Below are positions 15,001 to 22,344 of a stretch of 23,614 nt of DNA, piece by piece. The DNA comes from Lachnospiraceae bacterium UBA3282 (GTDB taxonomy: Bacteria; Bacillota; Clostridia; Lachnospirales; Lachnospiraceae), in assembly GCA_002361735.1 (NCBI GenBank), contig DETS01000004.1, forward strand, positions 1 to 23,614, given 5' to 3'. Each line of letters begins with the position of its first letter. Position 1 is the first letter of the stretch. Both the position numbers and the translations under genes were made by a program. The notes under the pieces are model-generated. The model had not been told where the DNA came from. It worked only from the letters and a program-made list of their open reading frames with translations, and did no database searches.

Positions 15001-18000
15001 AGGATGATACGCTCGAGGCGGAAGTGACCGTAACGGCAAATGCCATCTTTGATACGGCAAGCAAGCCTTCCGTATCTCTGGTAGACGGCGGTGCATCTGA
15101 TACCGTGCTCAATGTCAGTGTAGGCATGGACGGTGTCATCGCGCCTAAGGACGGCACGAGTAAAGTGTACTATGTCATCACGGCAAAGGCAAAAGACGAC
15201 GTACCTGCATCAGCCGACACGCCGGCATCCAATCGTGATGCGGATAAGCTGGAGCCGACAGTTACCGAGATCGTGGAAAGAAAAGGCAGCAGCCAGAGAG
15301 TGGCTCTGCAGGTAGGTACGAGCACAAACCTCGGCGAAGGCGCGGAGTGGGCATATGACGTGACCGCAACGGCTGTCTATGCACTGAACGGTGCAGAACC
15401 TACAGGCACGGCAAACAGCGTATCGACCGCAGGTGATAAGAGCCAGATCTCCGATAAACTGGAGACCGGCACGGTAACCCCTCTCTTTGAGGCGGGACTG
15501 AAATTAAAGAAGGACAGCAAGAAGAAACCTGCTTCCACACTGTATACGGGTCAGTCGGATCTCTATATCGCAACGCCCCAGTGGAGCAAGAAGAATGTAA
15601 ACTATAAGATCACAGCAAGTGCAAGTGATAACTTAGATGAGTTAGAGGTTGCGATCAACGATGCGGGCGATCTGGTGGTTACCGATGTTCCGGAGTATGC
15701 AACCCTTGGCAAGCATACCCTGACAGTGATAGCAAAAGCGGATGAGACGACGGGGCATACCATGTACGCGTCCCGCGCGACCATCAACGTGACGGTAGTA
15801 AAGGGTATCAATACCCTTGGCGTGAACGTTCCTGCCAGCCAGATCTTCAAGCAGGCAAACAAAGCGGCTACGCTGAAGGCGACCCCTGATTATGTTCAAT
15901 ATCGGGTTGATGGTAAGCCTGTCTATCCCAAGACCAAGAAGGTCACCTGGAGCATAGTGGGCGGAAGATCCACCATTGATGGTGAGGAGTTCGGTACCGG
16001 CACCGCCGCCGACCTTGACACAACGGCAGCGCCGGCAGGCATCACCGTTAAGAACGGCACGGTTACCGTGGCAAAGAGCTTTACCGTTGATAAGAAACAC
16101 CCGCAGAACAATAGCTTCAAGGTGCTGATCCAGGCAGCGGACTTTGCAGGAAATACAAGGGTCGCTCTGAGCAGCGAGATCACGGTCACGGATAAGGCGG
16201 CGGATATCTCCAACCTTGTGATCGCAAGATATGATGGAACTAAGGGCGGCTATAATGTCATCGCCGTAAAGACAGGCACAAAATCCGCAAAGGCACAGGA
16301 TGTAAAAGCGGAAGATATCACTGGCGCATATGTGTACGCTATGTCCGGAACGGTAGCACCCGGCTTTGTATCTAACGCAAAGTGGGTTACGCTGGGTGTG
16401 GTAGATTCCAGCAACCTGAAGTATGCGCCTGTAAAGGGTAATCTGAGCGTTTCTGCTAATGGTCGTATCAGTGCGATCGCAGGTAAAAAGGCTACCATCA
16501 CGGTGAGCACCACGGACGGCGGCAAGAAGAAGAACAGCTTCGCGCTGAATCTGGGCTACACCGAGGCGGATCCCACGGCGGCACTGATGATCAGTGCGAC
16601 GGATGCGGATGGTAACAGAGCGACTCCGATCGCTATCACGCCTAAGCCGACTAAGGAGACGGATGCGGCTGCGAAGGTAGAGAAAGAATATACCCTTCCC
16701 GGTGTGGCAAAACTGAATGTAACGGTTTACAGCGCAGTGAGAGACGATAAGGGCGCCTTCAAGAAATTTGAGGAGATCAGCAGCTATGCGAATTATAAGC
16801 TGTCCATCAAGGGCGGCAAGTTCGCAAACGACGGTCGGATCTACACCACCGCGAAGGTGACGACCCTGACCCTGACCGTCGGCAAAGGCAAGGCAGCAAA
16901 GAAGTATACCTATGTCCTGACGAACAAGGCGTACGAGGAGACCGCAAAGCCCAAGGTGACCGTAAAGAACTCGCTCCACACATACGGCAGCGATGAGGAG
17001 CAGAAGGTGAAGATGATCGCCTTGAACGGCAAGGACAGCTTCGGCGACAACAAGTACGCGAAGGTGGAGCTTGATAAGACCACGATGCCTAAGGATACTG
17101 CAAAAAATTGGGATGCGTGGTGGCAGATTAATAACAGTATCAAGAACAATTACATCAAGCTCGATAAGGCAACCGGTGAATTTGCTCTGGAGTTTGAGGG
17201 TTATGAGTATTACACGGCAGGTTCCTACAAACTGAAAGTGACCATCGGTGAGGGCGCGAATGCGGGAACATTCAAGGCAAAGACACAGCCCGTGAACGTG
17301 ACCCTGAAGGTAGTCAAGAACAAGTCGTTCACCTTTAAGCCCGTGACTTCCTATACCATCAATAAGGTAGACGGCGGTGCGGTGCTGACCGGTAAGGCAA
17401 ACGTAAATGTAAAAGCAGGTGAAAAGGTTTATACGAATTTCACCAAACTGCAGAACGCGAACGTAAACGGTAAGTCCAACCTGTTCACGCATTACTTTAC
17501 GATCGCTTCCGATCCGGTAACGGGTACGCAGAGGATCACCCTGAATACGGAGGATCCGCTCGTAGAGAAGCTGTTGTATGAGCCCAAGGCGGACGGCACG
17601 CCCGATAAGTCGAAGCCGATAGCGGATCCTGACCTGTCTTCGATCGCAAAGGATAAGGCGAACCTTACGGGTTATCTGACTTACACGGTAAGACCAAACG
17701 TAGACTACTACTATGGTGCCCCTGTGCTAAATAATACCGTGAAGATCACCGTGAAGATCGCACCCGAGGCAAAGAAGGGTAAATATAAGGCGACCCAGAA
17801 GTACATCCCTGAGGGAGGTACGGAGATCGGTCTGAAGAAGAACGCGACGACACAGGTAAATATCCTTGTAAACGGACGTTATGTGAGCGTGGCACACGCG
17901 ATCGTTGACGAGACCAAAGCGAAGAACAATGCAGCGGAGCTGGGGAACGAAGTGACCGTAAACAACAAGGGACAGATCGTTCTGAAAGCGGTGGCGGATC

Positions 18001-18482
18001 TGGATGCGACGAAGAAGGGCGGCTACAGCATCAACCTTCTGATCGTGCCTGCGACCAGCTTCTTCGCAAAGGCGATCACCGATACGACGAAGGCGGATGA
18101 AAAGAAGGCACTGATCCAGCGTTACGGCACGCCTGTCAAGGTGACTGTCGTGGCAAAGGAGAAGCCAAAGGCAACTGCGGATCCTTCCGCATCTTCAGGT
18201 GGCGGCGGTGGAAGTGATGAACCGGATGTTCCTCCGACTGAGGAAAAGACTCAGGCTGAAGTAGAGACTATGGTTAACACTTGGATCGGTACGCTTACAG
18301 GTACAAAAACCTGGTTAAAGAATGACACGACTATAGCAACCTTGACTACAAAGGCAAACGAAGATGCAAGTATCAGGGCAAGCGGCTGGACAGTAGCTGT
18401 TACAGATGCAAACTTTACGGGTGCCTCGGCGGCGACTGCCAATGCGGCGGCAACGCAGGTAGTAGCTATAAGTATACGCTGA
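12048..18482 (+). CDS. Giant repetitive beta-rich protein B, signal-less, ended by a frameshift
   Basis: This encodes 2144 residues from GTG, with AGGGA 12 bases upstream as in gene A. Residues 1-31 agree with protein A at 26 positions; then comes an acidic proline-rich segment with three copies of a 17-residue repeat, and a beta-module body collinear with A. Shared stretches include PKTKKVTW, VKNGTVTV, SYTINKVDGGA and GSYK-KV-IG. Similarity is low in the first modules and higher in the second half. Homology fades after the PVKVTVVAK region (about residue 2040), where a Gly/Ser/Pro-rich linker and a different tail module follow. No signal peptide, LPXTG or SLH anchor is visible. The final residues (VVAISIR) are out-of-frame product: coding continues in another frame from about 18458. 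An adhesin-like surface role is only a guess from composition. Confidence 0.85.
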   Translation: MEEPVSEASDEQIPEKGGEDKTGVIPPVDEPVQEPAPGTPADPDPDAPVQEPAPGTPADPDPDAPVDEPVPGTPADPDPDAPVDEPVVTDPEAPVDPDAPVDEPVVTEPEDTDAAINADDDEVVKHTVSIKDYRKVLNSVSISAAADGALKISNDGKITVEGDKTVTLTITPKTHWDVKSVKSGGEDWSGSGPYTKEIKEDTEVEIEVVATYTFTLDAGATGITLQRLTTDAEGKDVKVSFEAGEIEKDGADLKLITSYTKNDTTSLTFSYGADGEEAEPLEGVEQEDPTDPKEKVVVYTIPASVVASLDSLKIVLVKNEQKTVTFEENTKVEVKVWGEKTPADGDKPAVMDWVTVPSPYKVIAGENAKFKATAKDFYKITKVTATVDEEETEYDASADGTYELKIEADTAISFDTEIDSAKSKSLTFNLAADKGSATAKVTGVTLKKTDAAGSDKVLNESSDPTLTAFLTDYVGAADGTLDPEATEPVKIPDTVKDITVEVKAAASGDYKLSKINNTAVKTANPDETTTATRKINYADIGEVKVETTAVTSGDATYFKINPNKKSSENASGVEHIEVKIDAKAGGTFEAVAGKENVYKVKSGTGVASFTIEAAEGWALPADFVTTLKTKTGVVDVTDEVKDKKVIYTVKLLARKLGADDTTNLVDLGSITGEEIRAFSVAVDTEASSAEETYTMAAPGITEDANFPATGATGEDNIPYNAKLATTITAASGYTLKSVTGTMGGTALPAIEVLDNTATIEIAKVTGDVKFTVTTAKAYTVTLGAATGDNHTPTRPDLGMGDETWAVRYDKKYAVNVTPAVAIKDLSAEIKDGETVVGRGKKIGSELQLWMTKAWAGKELTVDVKENGTKIGELTLQVNKQRSTLNIKSEGTIKQDVASTAVYEIETDGEKLTTSVVPVVTGALGAAAGGGNGKVTARIDETGNLEVTVAPAKFEDVNTVTTTTVEGETVRTVTPKEAKITITDPEDDTLEAEVTVTANAIFDTASKPSVSLVDGGASDTVLNVSVGMDGVIAPKDGTSKVYYVITAKAKDDVPASADTPASNRDADKLEPTVTEIVERKGSSQRVALQVGTSTNLGEGAEWAYDVTATAVYALNGAEPTGTANSVSTAGDKSQISDKLETGTVTPLFEAGLKLKKDSKKKPASTLYTGQSDLYIATPQWSKKNVNYKITASASDNLDELEVAINDAGDLVVTDVPEYATLGKHTLTVIAKADETTGHTMYASRATINVTVVKGINTLGVNVPASQIFKQANKAATLKATPDYVQYRVDGKPVYPKTKKVTWSIVGGRSTIDGEEFGTGTAADLDTTAAPAGITVKNGTVTVAKSFTVDKKHPQNNSFKVLIQAADFAGNTRVALSSEITVTDKAADISNLVIARYDGTKGGYNVIAVKTGTKSAKAQDVKAEDITGAYVYAMSGTVAPGFVSNAKWVTLGVVDSSNLKYAPVKGNLSVSANGRISAIAGKKATITVSTTDGGKKKNSFALNLGYTEADPTAALMISATDADGNRATPIAITPKPTKETDAAAKVEKEYTLPGVAKLNVTVYSAVRDDKGAFKKFEEISSYANYKLSIKGGKFANDGRIYTTAKVTTLTLTVGKGKAAKKYTYVLTNKAYEETAKPKVTVKNSLHTYGSDEEQKVKMIALNGKDSFGDNKYAKVELDKTTMPKDTAKNWDAWWQINNSIKNNYIKLDKATGEFALEFEGYEYYTAGSYKLKVTIGEGANAGTFKAKTQPVNVTLKVVKNKSFTFKPVTSYTINKVDGGAVLTGKANVNVKAGEKVYTNFTKLQNANVNGKSNLFTHYFTIASDPVTGTQRITLNTEDPLVEKLLYEPKADGTPDKSKPIADPDLSSIAKDKANLTGYLTYTVRPNVDYYYGAPVLNNTVKITVKIAPEAKKGKYKATQKYIPEGGTEIGLKKNATTQVNILVNGRYVSVAHAIVDETKAKNNAAELGNEVTVNNKGQIVLKAVADLDATKKGGYSINLLIVPATSFFAKAITDTTKADEKKALIQRYGTPVKVTVVAKEKPKATADPSASSGGGGGSDEPDVPPTEEKTQAEVETMVNTWIGTLTGTKTWLKNDTTIATLTTKANEDASIRASGWTVAVTDANFTGASAATANAAATQVVAISIR
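12144..12296 (+). repeat. 51-bp in-frame tandem repeat, three units
   Basis: Three head-to-tail units of 51 bp encode QEPAPGTPADPDPDAPV with small variations (the third begins DEPVPG). The units are nearly identical in DNA, with a few synonymous third-position changes. Shorter degenerate DEPV/DPDAPV repeats follow to about 12370. Such repeats can change copy number by slippage or unequal recombination, altering the length of the acidic proline-rich segment without a frameshift. Confidence 0.85.
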
Positions 18483-18835
18483 AAAAGGGCGCTGAGGGCA
18501 CACCGTCAAGCGAGATTACATCGACTGCAAAGATTACGCTTCCTGCAGGTGCGATTGGTATGAGTGACGTGAAGACGTTGCTCGGTACGCTGAATGTGAC
18601 TGACGTAGCAGTGGATACAGCAGCGGCGGATGTGAAAACAAAGGTTGATGCAGCGATTACTGCTTTGGTAGGTGCGGAAGTTAAGAAGTATTATACGATT
18701 GAAGCAGAAACGCCGGGCAGTGCTATGGGAAGTACAGCAGGAACGAGCAAGTTGGAGGTGACGATTAACATTACACCTCTGGATGGAGGTTCTGCAGATA
18801 CTGTGCCCACTGAAATTACGGCAGTAAGTGCTTAA
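18458..18835 (+). pseudogene. Frameshifted C-terminal continuation of gene B
   Basis: From about 18458 the frame two bases on from gene B reads GSSYKYTLKKGAEGTPSSEI, continues through SDVKTLLGTLNV and ends EITAVSA at TAA 18833-18835. It continues the tail module seen in frame before the break (ASGWTVAVTDANFTGASAATANAAAT). Loss of one base around 18453-18458 would join the two. The last part from about 18560 looks like a second copy of the same helix-plus-strand module. A terminator follows at 18861, so this is the original 3' end of gene B. Confidence 0.75.
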
Positions 18836-18860
18836 GCAGTAGCAAAATGAAATAAGTAAC

Positions 18861-18896
18861 AAAACACCCCGAGGCATATGCCTTGGGGTGTTTTTT
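18861..18896. terminator. Rho-independent terminator between gene B and the Uma2 gene
   Basis: A long stem formed by AACACCCCGAGGCA and TGCCTTGGGGTGTT (one G-U pair) with a tiny loop is followed by six T residues, and is preceded by an A-run. It lies between convergent genes and could terminate both strands. Confidence 0.88.
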
Positions 18897-18954
18897 CGTA
18901 ACAGGTGATTGCCGCGCCTTCCATCGATAAGCGCTTATCGTGATGCAGCGGACG

Positions 18955-19809
18955 CTACAGCGCCTTCTCCCGATATAACCGGTCCCTGTATTCCAGATCG
19001 GTGATGGCTCTGGTCAGGTCGTCCGTGCGTCCTTCCCGCAATAGATCCGCGGTCAGCCTGGCAAATCTGGCTTCGCCGTCTGCCCTGCCGTTTGCCTTGC
19101 CTTCTGCGAGACCTTCTTCCCGCCCGTTTTGATGTGCTCTCGTCATGCTCTCTTGCAGAGAGATACTTGCGTCCGTGACATACAGATACAGATCGTCGTA
19201 GATCCCAACCTTGATCCGATCCGTGAACGGATGGAGTACCGGTTCCTTCCCCGACGCCAGATCATATACCGTTACCTGTTCATGTTTCGGATCGACGATC
19301 CAGTATTCCCTGACGCCTGCTTCCCGATACAGGGCAAGTTTGCGCACATAGTCCATCTTTCGGTTGGAGGGAGAGACGACCTCGATCACGAAATCGGGCG
19401 CGCCGTGGCAGCCCCGCTCGTCGAGATTCTCATCCCTGCAGATCAGCGAGATATCCGGTTCCACATAATTATGGATATCATTTTTGATCTGTACGCCAAA
19501 CGGTGCGGGATATATCCGGCAAGCGCCGTTTTTTTCCATCACATATTGCTTGAGCTGAAAGAAAAGATTACCGAGCAGCTCCTGGTGTCTTGTGCTGGGG
19601 GTATTCATGATAACAAACAGCTCCCCGTCGATCAGCTCCGCTCTCACGCCTTCCGGGAGTGCCTCGATATCCGCGATCGTATACTGCCATTTTCCTTTTC
19701 TGTTCAGCCCCAGTCTCACCAGATCCTCTTGCGTCAGATCCCGGTGCATTCCTGTCTCTGTTTCAATCCCCATCTCTTGTTCCTCTTTTCTGATTCTTGC
19801 ATACTCCAT
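18955..19809 (-). CDS. Uma2-family (DUF820) PD-(D/E)XK endonuclease-like protein
   Basis: The protein has 284 residues. AAGGAGGT precedes the ATG at 19809 at ideal spacing. The Uma2 core runs from about 42 to 215: E58 in RAELIDGEL, H75, the PD motif at 118-119 in VEPDI, E143 in APDFVIEVVSPSN, then D153, K157 and the AGVREYWIVDP block. These are the positions expected for the PD-(D/E)XK nuclease fold, with the lysine placed after the usual ExK site. The C-terminus (229-284) is charged and Gly/Glu/Arg-rich (GREEGLAEGKANGRADGE), like tails of Rpn/PD-(D/E)XK transposase-type proteins. Substrate and biological role of the family are poorly known. It is a single-gene unit with its own strong promoter and an unusually long, hairpin-rich leader. 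Confidence 0.85.
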   Translation of the reverse strand: MEYARIRKEEQEMGIETETGMHRDLTQEDLVRLGLNRKGKWQYTIADIEALPEGVRAELIDGELFVIMNTPSTRHQELLGNLFFQLKQYVMEKNGACRIYPAPFGVQIKNDIHNYVEPDISLICRDENLDERGCHGAPDFVIEVVSPSNRKMDYVRKLALYREAGVREYWIVDPKHEQVTVYDLASGKEPVLHPFTDRIKVGIYDDLYLYVTDASISLQESMTRAHQNGREEGLAEGKANGRADGEARFARLTADLLREGRTDDLTRAITDLEYRDRLYREKAL

Positions 19810-19895
19810 AAACTACCTCCTTTTCCTTTGTGGTGCGGCGGAAGTATGGAGTCCGTTTTTAATCGTTCCCGCCGCGTTTTTTCGTGTTACAAGTG

Positions 19896-19972
19896 TGAGT
19901 AAGCGGCAGAAACTGCCTGAATGTGCGATTGCACAGACGCGTCGTTTGACGCCTGAGCCTGCGAATGGGCTC
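19896..19972 (-). ncRNA. Hairpin-rich leader of the Uma2 gene, including the dispersed element
   Basis: Read on the minus strand, four small hairpins follow one another: GAGCC/GGCTC (19968-19972 with 19955-19959), GCGTC-AAAC-GACGC (19948-19952 with 19939-19943), TGTGC-AATC-GCACA (19931-19935 with 19922-19926) and GGCAG-TTT-CTGCC (19913-19917 with 19905-19909). The last two, with the following GCTTACTCA, are the element also found at 11661-11699. The block lies entirely in the transcribed leader, beginning about 15 bases after the predicted start point. A structured regulatory RNA is plausible; it matches no riboswitch class I recognise. Confidence 0.45.
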
Positions 19973-19992
19973 TTTATTTACTCATTGTAGTC

Positions 19993-20021
19993 AGTATACT
20001 GCATGCACAGCGGCATGTCAA
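19993..20021 (-). promoter_or_regulatory. Consensus sigma-A promoter for the Uma2 gene
   Basis: On the minus strand TTGACA (20016-20021) and TATACT (19993-19998) are separated by exactly 17 bp. The predicted start near 19986 gives a leader of about 175 bases before the ATG at 19809. Confidence 0.8.
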
Positions 20022-20076
20022 TCATTTTTTTCAAATTTTGTAAACGTTTTTTCGCACATCCATCCCAAAATTGTGC

Positions 20077-20105
20077 TTGACGAATAGCAAAAGTTTATTT
20101 ACAAT
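20077..20105 (+). promoter_or_regulatory. Sigma-A promoter upstream of the AT-rich operon
   Basis: TTGACG (20077-20082), 17-bp spacer, TACAAT (20100-20105). It diverges from the Uma2 promoter. A second candidate further down is the extended -10 TGATATAAT at 20185-20193, near another CTTGACG. Either leaves a leader of 150-250 bases before the first gene. Confidence 0.6.
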
Positions 20106-20362
20106 AAAAATAACAGCTGAAATCAAATACTACATATGGATAAAACGAACCAATGCTATACATTATCTGGCACTTGACGGACGGTGATATAATATAATGT
20201 AGAGACTTTGTGTAGATTGCTTCTTGAATAAGCAGATATCGTTGGCATTGGGTATGGAGAATAACATTTGAAATGGGTGGCATATTATAAAATAACGAAG
20301 CATAGACGATATGGATTATAAGTCATTGTCTATGTTTTTTTGTTTGATTTCAAAAGAAGAAT
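20106..20362 (+). other. Gene-free leader between promoter and AT-rich operon
   Basis: No credible coding region is visible in this leader. Together with 19810-20105 it makes a 553-bp gene-free stretch between the divergent Uma2 gene and the AT-rich operon. It contains a possible second promoter (20185-20193) and ends in a terminator-like hairpin, so it could be a small RNA gene or an attenuator leader. Confidence 0.4.
20301..20341 (+). terminator. Terminator-like hairpin just before the AT-rich operon
   Basis: CATAGACGAT (20301-20310) pairs with ATTGTCTATG (20325-20334) in a 10-bp stem with one G-U pair and a 14-base loop. It is followed by seven T residues (20335-20341) and lies 21 bp before the first start codon of the operon. 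It may end a short RNA made from 20077 or 20185, or control entry into the operon by attenuation. Confidence 0.7.
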
Positions 20363-20827
20363 ATGAATTTTGGAGTACGCTCGAAGATGAGTCAGACCTT
20401 ATTTTCTGATTGGATTACTGATTTTAGGAAAATTCTTGTTACTATAACAATCCTTGCATTAGGCACTTTATATAATATCCAGGAGCCAAATGCGCTGGCA
20501 ATAGCAGTAATCATACAGGGTATTAGTAATATTGAAAGTTATTGGGATTGCCTAAAGGATAAAAAAATTGATATTGCATTAAAGATAATGCTTGTGATAG
20601 TGATAGTTCTCTCCCTTTTGGCTGTGATCGTAGCAATCTTTGATTTAGCAGGTTCAAAACAATATTTTAGTTTTAAGTATAATAAAAGCGCAGGCATTTA
20701 TATTGCTTTTACAGTAGTAGCTGTTGCGTCTCCAATCATTTTTTTGGTAACTGATTGGTGCTTAAATATAAAAAAGAATAAACCGGTCTCAGAAAACGTA
20801 GACGGAGGGGATGAAGATGAACTCTAA
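20363..20827 (+). CDS. Unrecognised four-segment membrane protein
   Basis: The 154-residue protein has four hydrophobic stretches, roughly 25-43, 46-60, 73-98 and 112-130, and an acidic C-terminal tail (ENVDGGDEDEL). I do not recognise a family. Two starts are possible: ATG 20363 with a weak AGAAG upstream, or ATG 20387 (MSQTLFSDW) with GGAG about 11 bases upstream. It is the first of three tightly packed genes, and its stop overlaps the next start. Base composition is markedly more AT-rich than the flanking giant genes and the GNAT/HD genes, suggesting separate acquisition. An effector or immunity role is possible from context only. Confidence 0.75.
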   Translation: MNFGVRSKMSQTLFSDWITDFRKILVTITILALGTLYNIQEPNALAIAVIIQGISNIESYWDCLKDKKIDIALKIMLVIVIVLSLLAVIVAIFDLAGSKQYFSFKYNKSAGIYIAFTVVAVASPIIFLVTDWCLNIKKNKPVSENVDGGDEDEL

Positions 20828-21125
20828 TCTTGAGATTTTTGTAAGTGTTTTAGTAATTATTTCTTTACTGAGTCTTTTTTGGTATATCTTTTTTACAAGT
20901 TATTTAAAAAAGAAAGATATGTCAAATAACGGGTATGATAATAGCAGAGAAAAGAAACTCTTGCGTGTGATTACGTCGGGATTACGTTGTGAAGATATTA
21001 GAATGGACTGCCCTTTGGGGTTGCCCAATACGGATGATGATATCTCAGAGGCTCTTAACTATATTCAGCCATCAACGTATGCAGGCAATTTATTGGAGAA
21101 AATGTATGAACAAACTGGAATTTAG
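20817..21125 (+). CDS. Small single-pass membrane protein, unrecognised
   Basis: The protein has about 102 residues from ATG 20817, which has GGAGGGG at good spacing; ATG 20811 lies too close to that site. One hydrophobic segment near the N-terminus (FVSVLVIISLLSLFWYIFF) is followed by KKK and a soluble part containing CEDIRMDCPLGLPNTDDDIS. It overlaps the upstream gene by 11 bp and the downstream gene by 20 bp, so the three are probably translated together. No family recognised. A membrane-anchored partner of the two neighbours is the natural inference. Confidence 0.7.
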   Translation: MNSNLEIFVSVLVIISLLSLFWYIFFTSYLKKKDMSNNGYDNSREKKLLRVITSGLRCEDIRMDCPLGLPNTDDDISEALNYIQPSTYAGNLLEKMYEQTGI

Positions 21126-21687
21126 TGAATTGTGGGAAAAGTGTGTAAAACCTACCTATGATGAATTGGCAGCGGAAGACGACACATTATATATTCGTGA
21201 TGGAAGTTTTGACTCATTGTGCAGGCTTTATAACGATATTAAAAACAGCACAAAGAAAATATATATGCAGGAATCGGGCGAGAAAATAAAGCTGGATCGG
21301 CATAAAATTGCGGCGTGTATGGCTAAAGCAATTATCTTGGAGCGACCTGTATGTAAAAGGATAGATGAAAACTACAGTGGTAAGGAATTGAAATTTGTAA
21401 TCGCTAACGAGGTTTTGGCTTTTTCTGTTTCAATGGAAATTTTAAAAGCATATATTAAATTAAAAATTGAAAAGGGAGATCCGGATTATAATAAAGCGGA
21501 ATATAAGAAAATATGTGAATCTGATTTTGCCTATCCTCCAACGATTATGCGTGTCGATTACAGAACTTCTGTTTGCTGGGCATGGCACCATAACGTCATA
21601 AATGGTCATTTTGATGTTTTGGGAACGGCTAATTTGTTTTTTATGATTGAGAATTACTCTGCCCAAGTATACAAAACGCAACAATAA
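21106..21687 (+). CDS. Soluble protein of unknown function, third gene of the AT-rich operon
   Basis: It encodes 193 residues from ATG 21106, preceded by GGAGA at about 7 bases. The open frame runs further upstream (to 20989), but the ribosome binding site favours 21106. The sequence looks soluble and mostly helical, with the notable stretches KLDRHKIAACMAKAI, NEVLAFSVSMEILKAYI and VDYRTSVCWAWHHNVINGHFDVLGTANLFFMIENY. His, Arg, Trp and Cys residues cluster there, but I can assign no catalytic motif. It overlaps the preceding gene and ends before a strong terminator. I do not recognise the family; a small defence or stress cassette is one possibility from genomic context. Confidence 0.75.
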   Translation: MNKLEFSELWEKCVKPTYDELAAEDDTLYIRDGSFDSLCRLYNDIKNSTKKIYMQESGEKIKLDRHKIAACMAKAIILERPVCKRIDENYSGKELKFVIANEVLAFSVSMEILKAYIKLKIEKGDPDYNKAEYKKICESDFAYPPTIMRVDYRTSVCWAWHHNVINGHFDVLGTANLFFMIENYSAQVYKTQQ

Positions 21688-21739
21688 TATTGGTTGGTAT
21701 TCACTGAAAGATAAGCTGTTACCAGCGTTTAGTAAGAGG

Positions 21740-21764
21740 CGGCGGAACGAAAGTTCCGCCGTTT
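21740..21764 (+). terminator. Terminator of the AT-rich operon
   Basis: GGCGGAAC-GAAA-GTTCCGCC (21741-21760) is a perfect 8-bp stem, extended by C21740-G21761, with a stable GNRA-type tetraloop, then GTTTCT. The T-tract is short, so efficiency is uncertain. Confidence 0.7.
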
Positions 21765-21787
21765 CTCCATGCACTCCCGTTTTGCGG

Positions 21788-21816
21788 TTGTAATTTTATA
21801 TAAAGTACGATAAAAT
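21788..21816 (+). promoter_or_regulatory. Candidate promoter of the GNAT-HD operon
   Basis: TTGTAA (21788-21793), 17-bp spacer, TAAAAT (21811-21816), just after the preceding terminator and about 34 bp before the GNAT start codon. Confidence 0.5.
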
Positions 21817-21849
21817 GAAAAGAAAACGGAAAAGGAGCCGCTTACCGTT

Positions 21850-22335
21850 TTGGAGACACCATATCAGATCAGAACTGCACACAGGGATGAGTGGGAGGAT
21901 GCCATGGCGCTTGCCTGGCGCACCTTTTTGCGGTTCGAGGCGCAGGATTACCCGCCGGAGGGCGTGCGGAATTTTGAGCGTTTTGTTTCAGATCAGACGA
22001 TCTATCGGATGTTCATCATTGGATCTTACCATCTGTTTGTGGCGTATGCGGGCACGAAGCTTGTGGGAATGATCACGTTGCGGGACGACTCACACATCTC
22101 ACTGTTGTTCGTGGACGAAAAATACCACAGGCAGGGGATCGGACGTGCGCTGGTGCAGTGCGTCAGTGATTTTTTGGTATCCGAATCGCGGGCATCGCGC
22201 ATGACGGTAAATGCCTCCCCTTACGGCGTGGAATTTTATCATAAGCTGGGCTTTCGGGATGTGCGCCCGCAGGAGCAGAAGGACGGCATCATCTATACCC
22301 CGATGGAGCTTGTACTTTCACGGGAGTTGAGATAG
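21850..22335 (+). CDS. GNAT-family N-acetyltransferase
   Basis: This is a 161-residue protein of normal GNAT length. Motif A is clear: LLFVDEKYHRQGIGRALV with R94-Q-G-I-G-R-A100, the acetyl-CoA pyrophosphate-binding loop. It is preceded by a strand with KLVGMITLRD and followed by VNASPYGVEFYHKLGF, the usual motif B ending in Y-x-x-x-GF. The acceptor substrate cannot be told. The start appears to be TTG at 21850, with AAAGGAG about 14 bases upstream, a long spacing; no better in-frame ATG covers the N-terminal strand. Its stop lies 9 bases before the HD gene, whose ribosome binding site overlaps the end of this gene, so the two are co-transcribed. Confidence 0.88.
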   Translation: METPYQIRTAHRDEWEDAMALAWRTFLRFEAQDYPPEGVRNFERFVSDQTIYRMFIIGSYHLFVAYAGTKLVGMITLRDDSHISLLFVDEKYHRQGIGRALVQCVSDFLVSESRASRMTVNASPYGVEFYHKLGFRDVRPQEQKDGIIYTPMELVLSRELR

Positions 22336-22344
22336 GAGAACGGT

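Noticed and set aside
20363..20827. Type III toxin-antitoxin layout (RNA repeats, terminator, toxin) for the region from 20106
   Set aside because: No tandem repeats in the leader, and the first gene encodes a membrane protein rather than a ToxN-like RNase.
21815..22072. 85-codon ORF overlapping the GNAT gene, beginning MKRKRKRSR
   Set aside because: Out-of-frame shadow of the GNAT gene; the GNAT frame has a clear acetyl-CoA motif.
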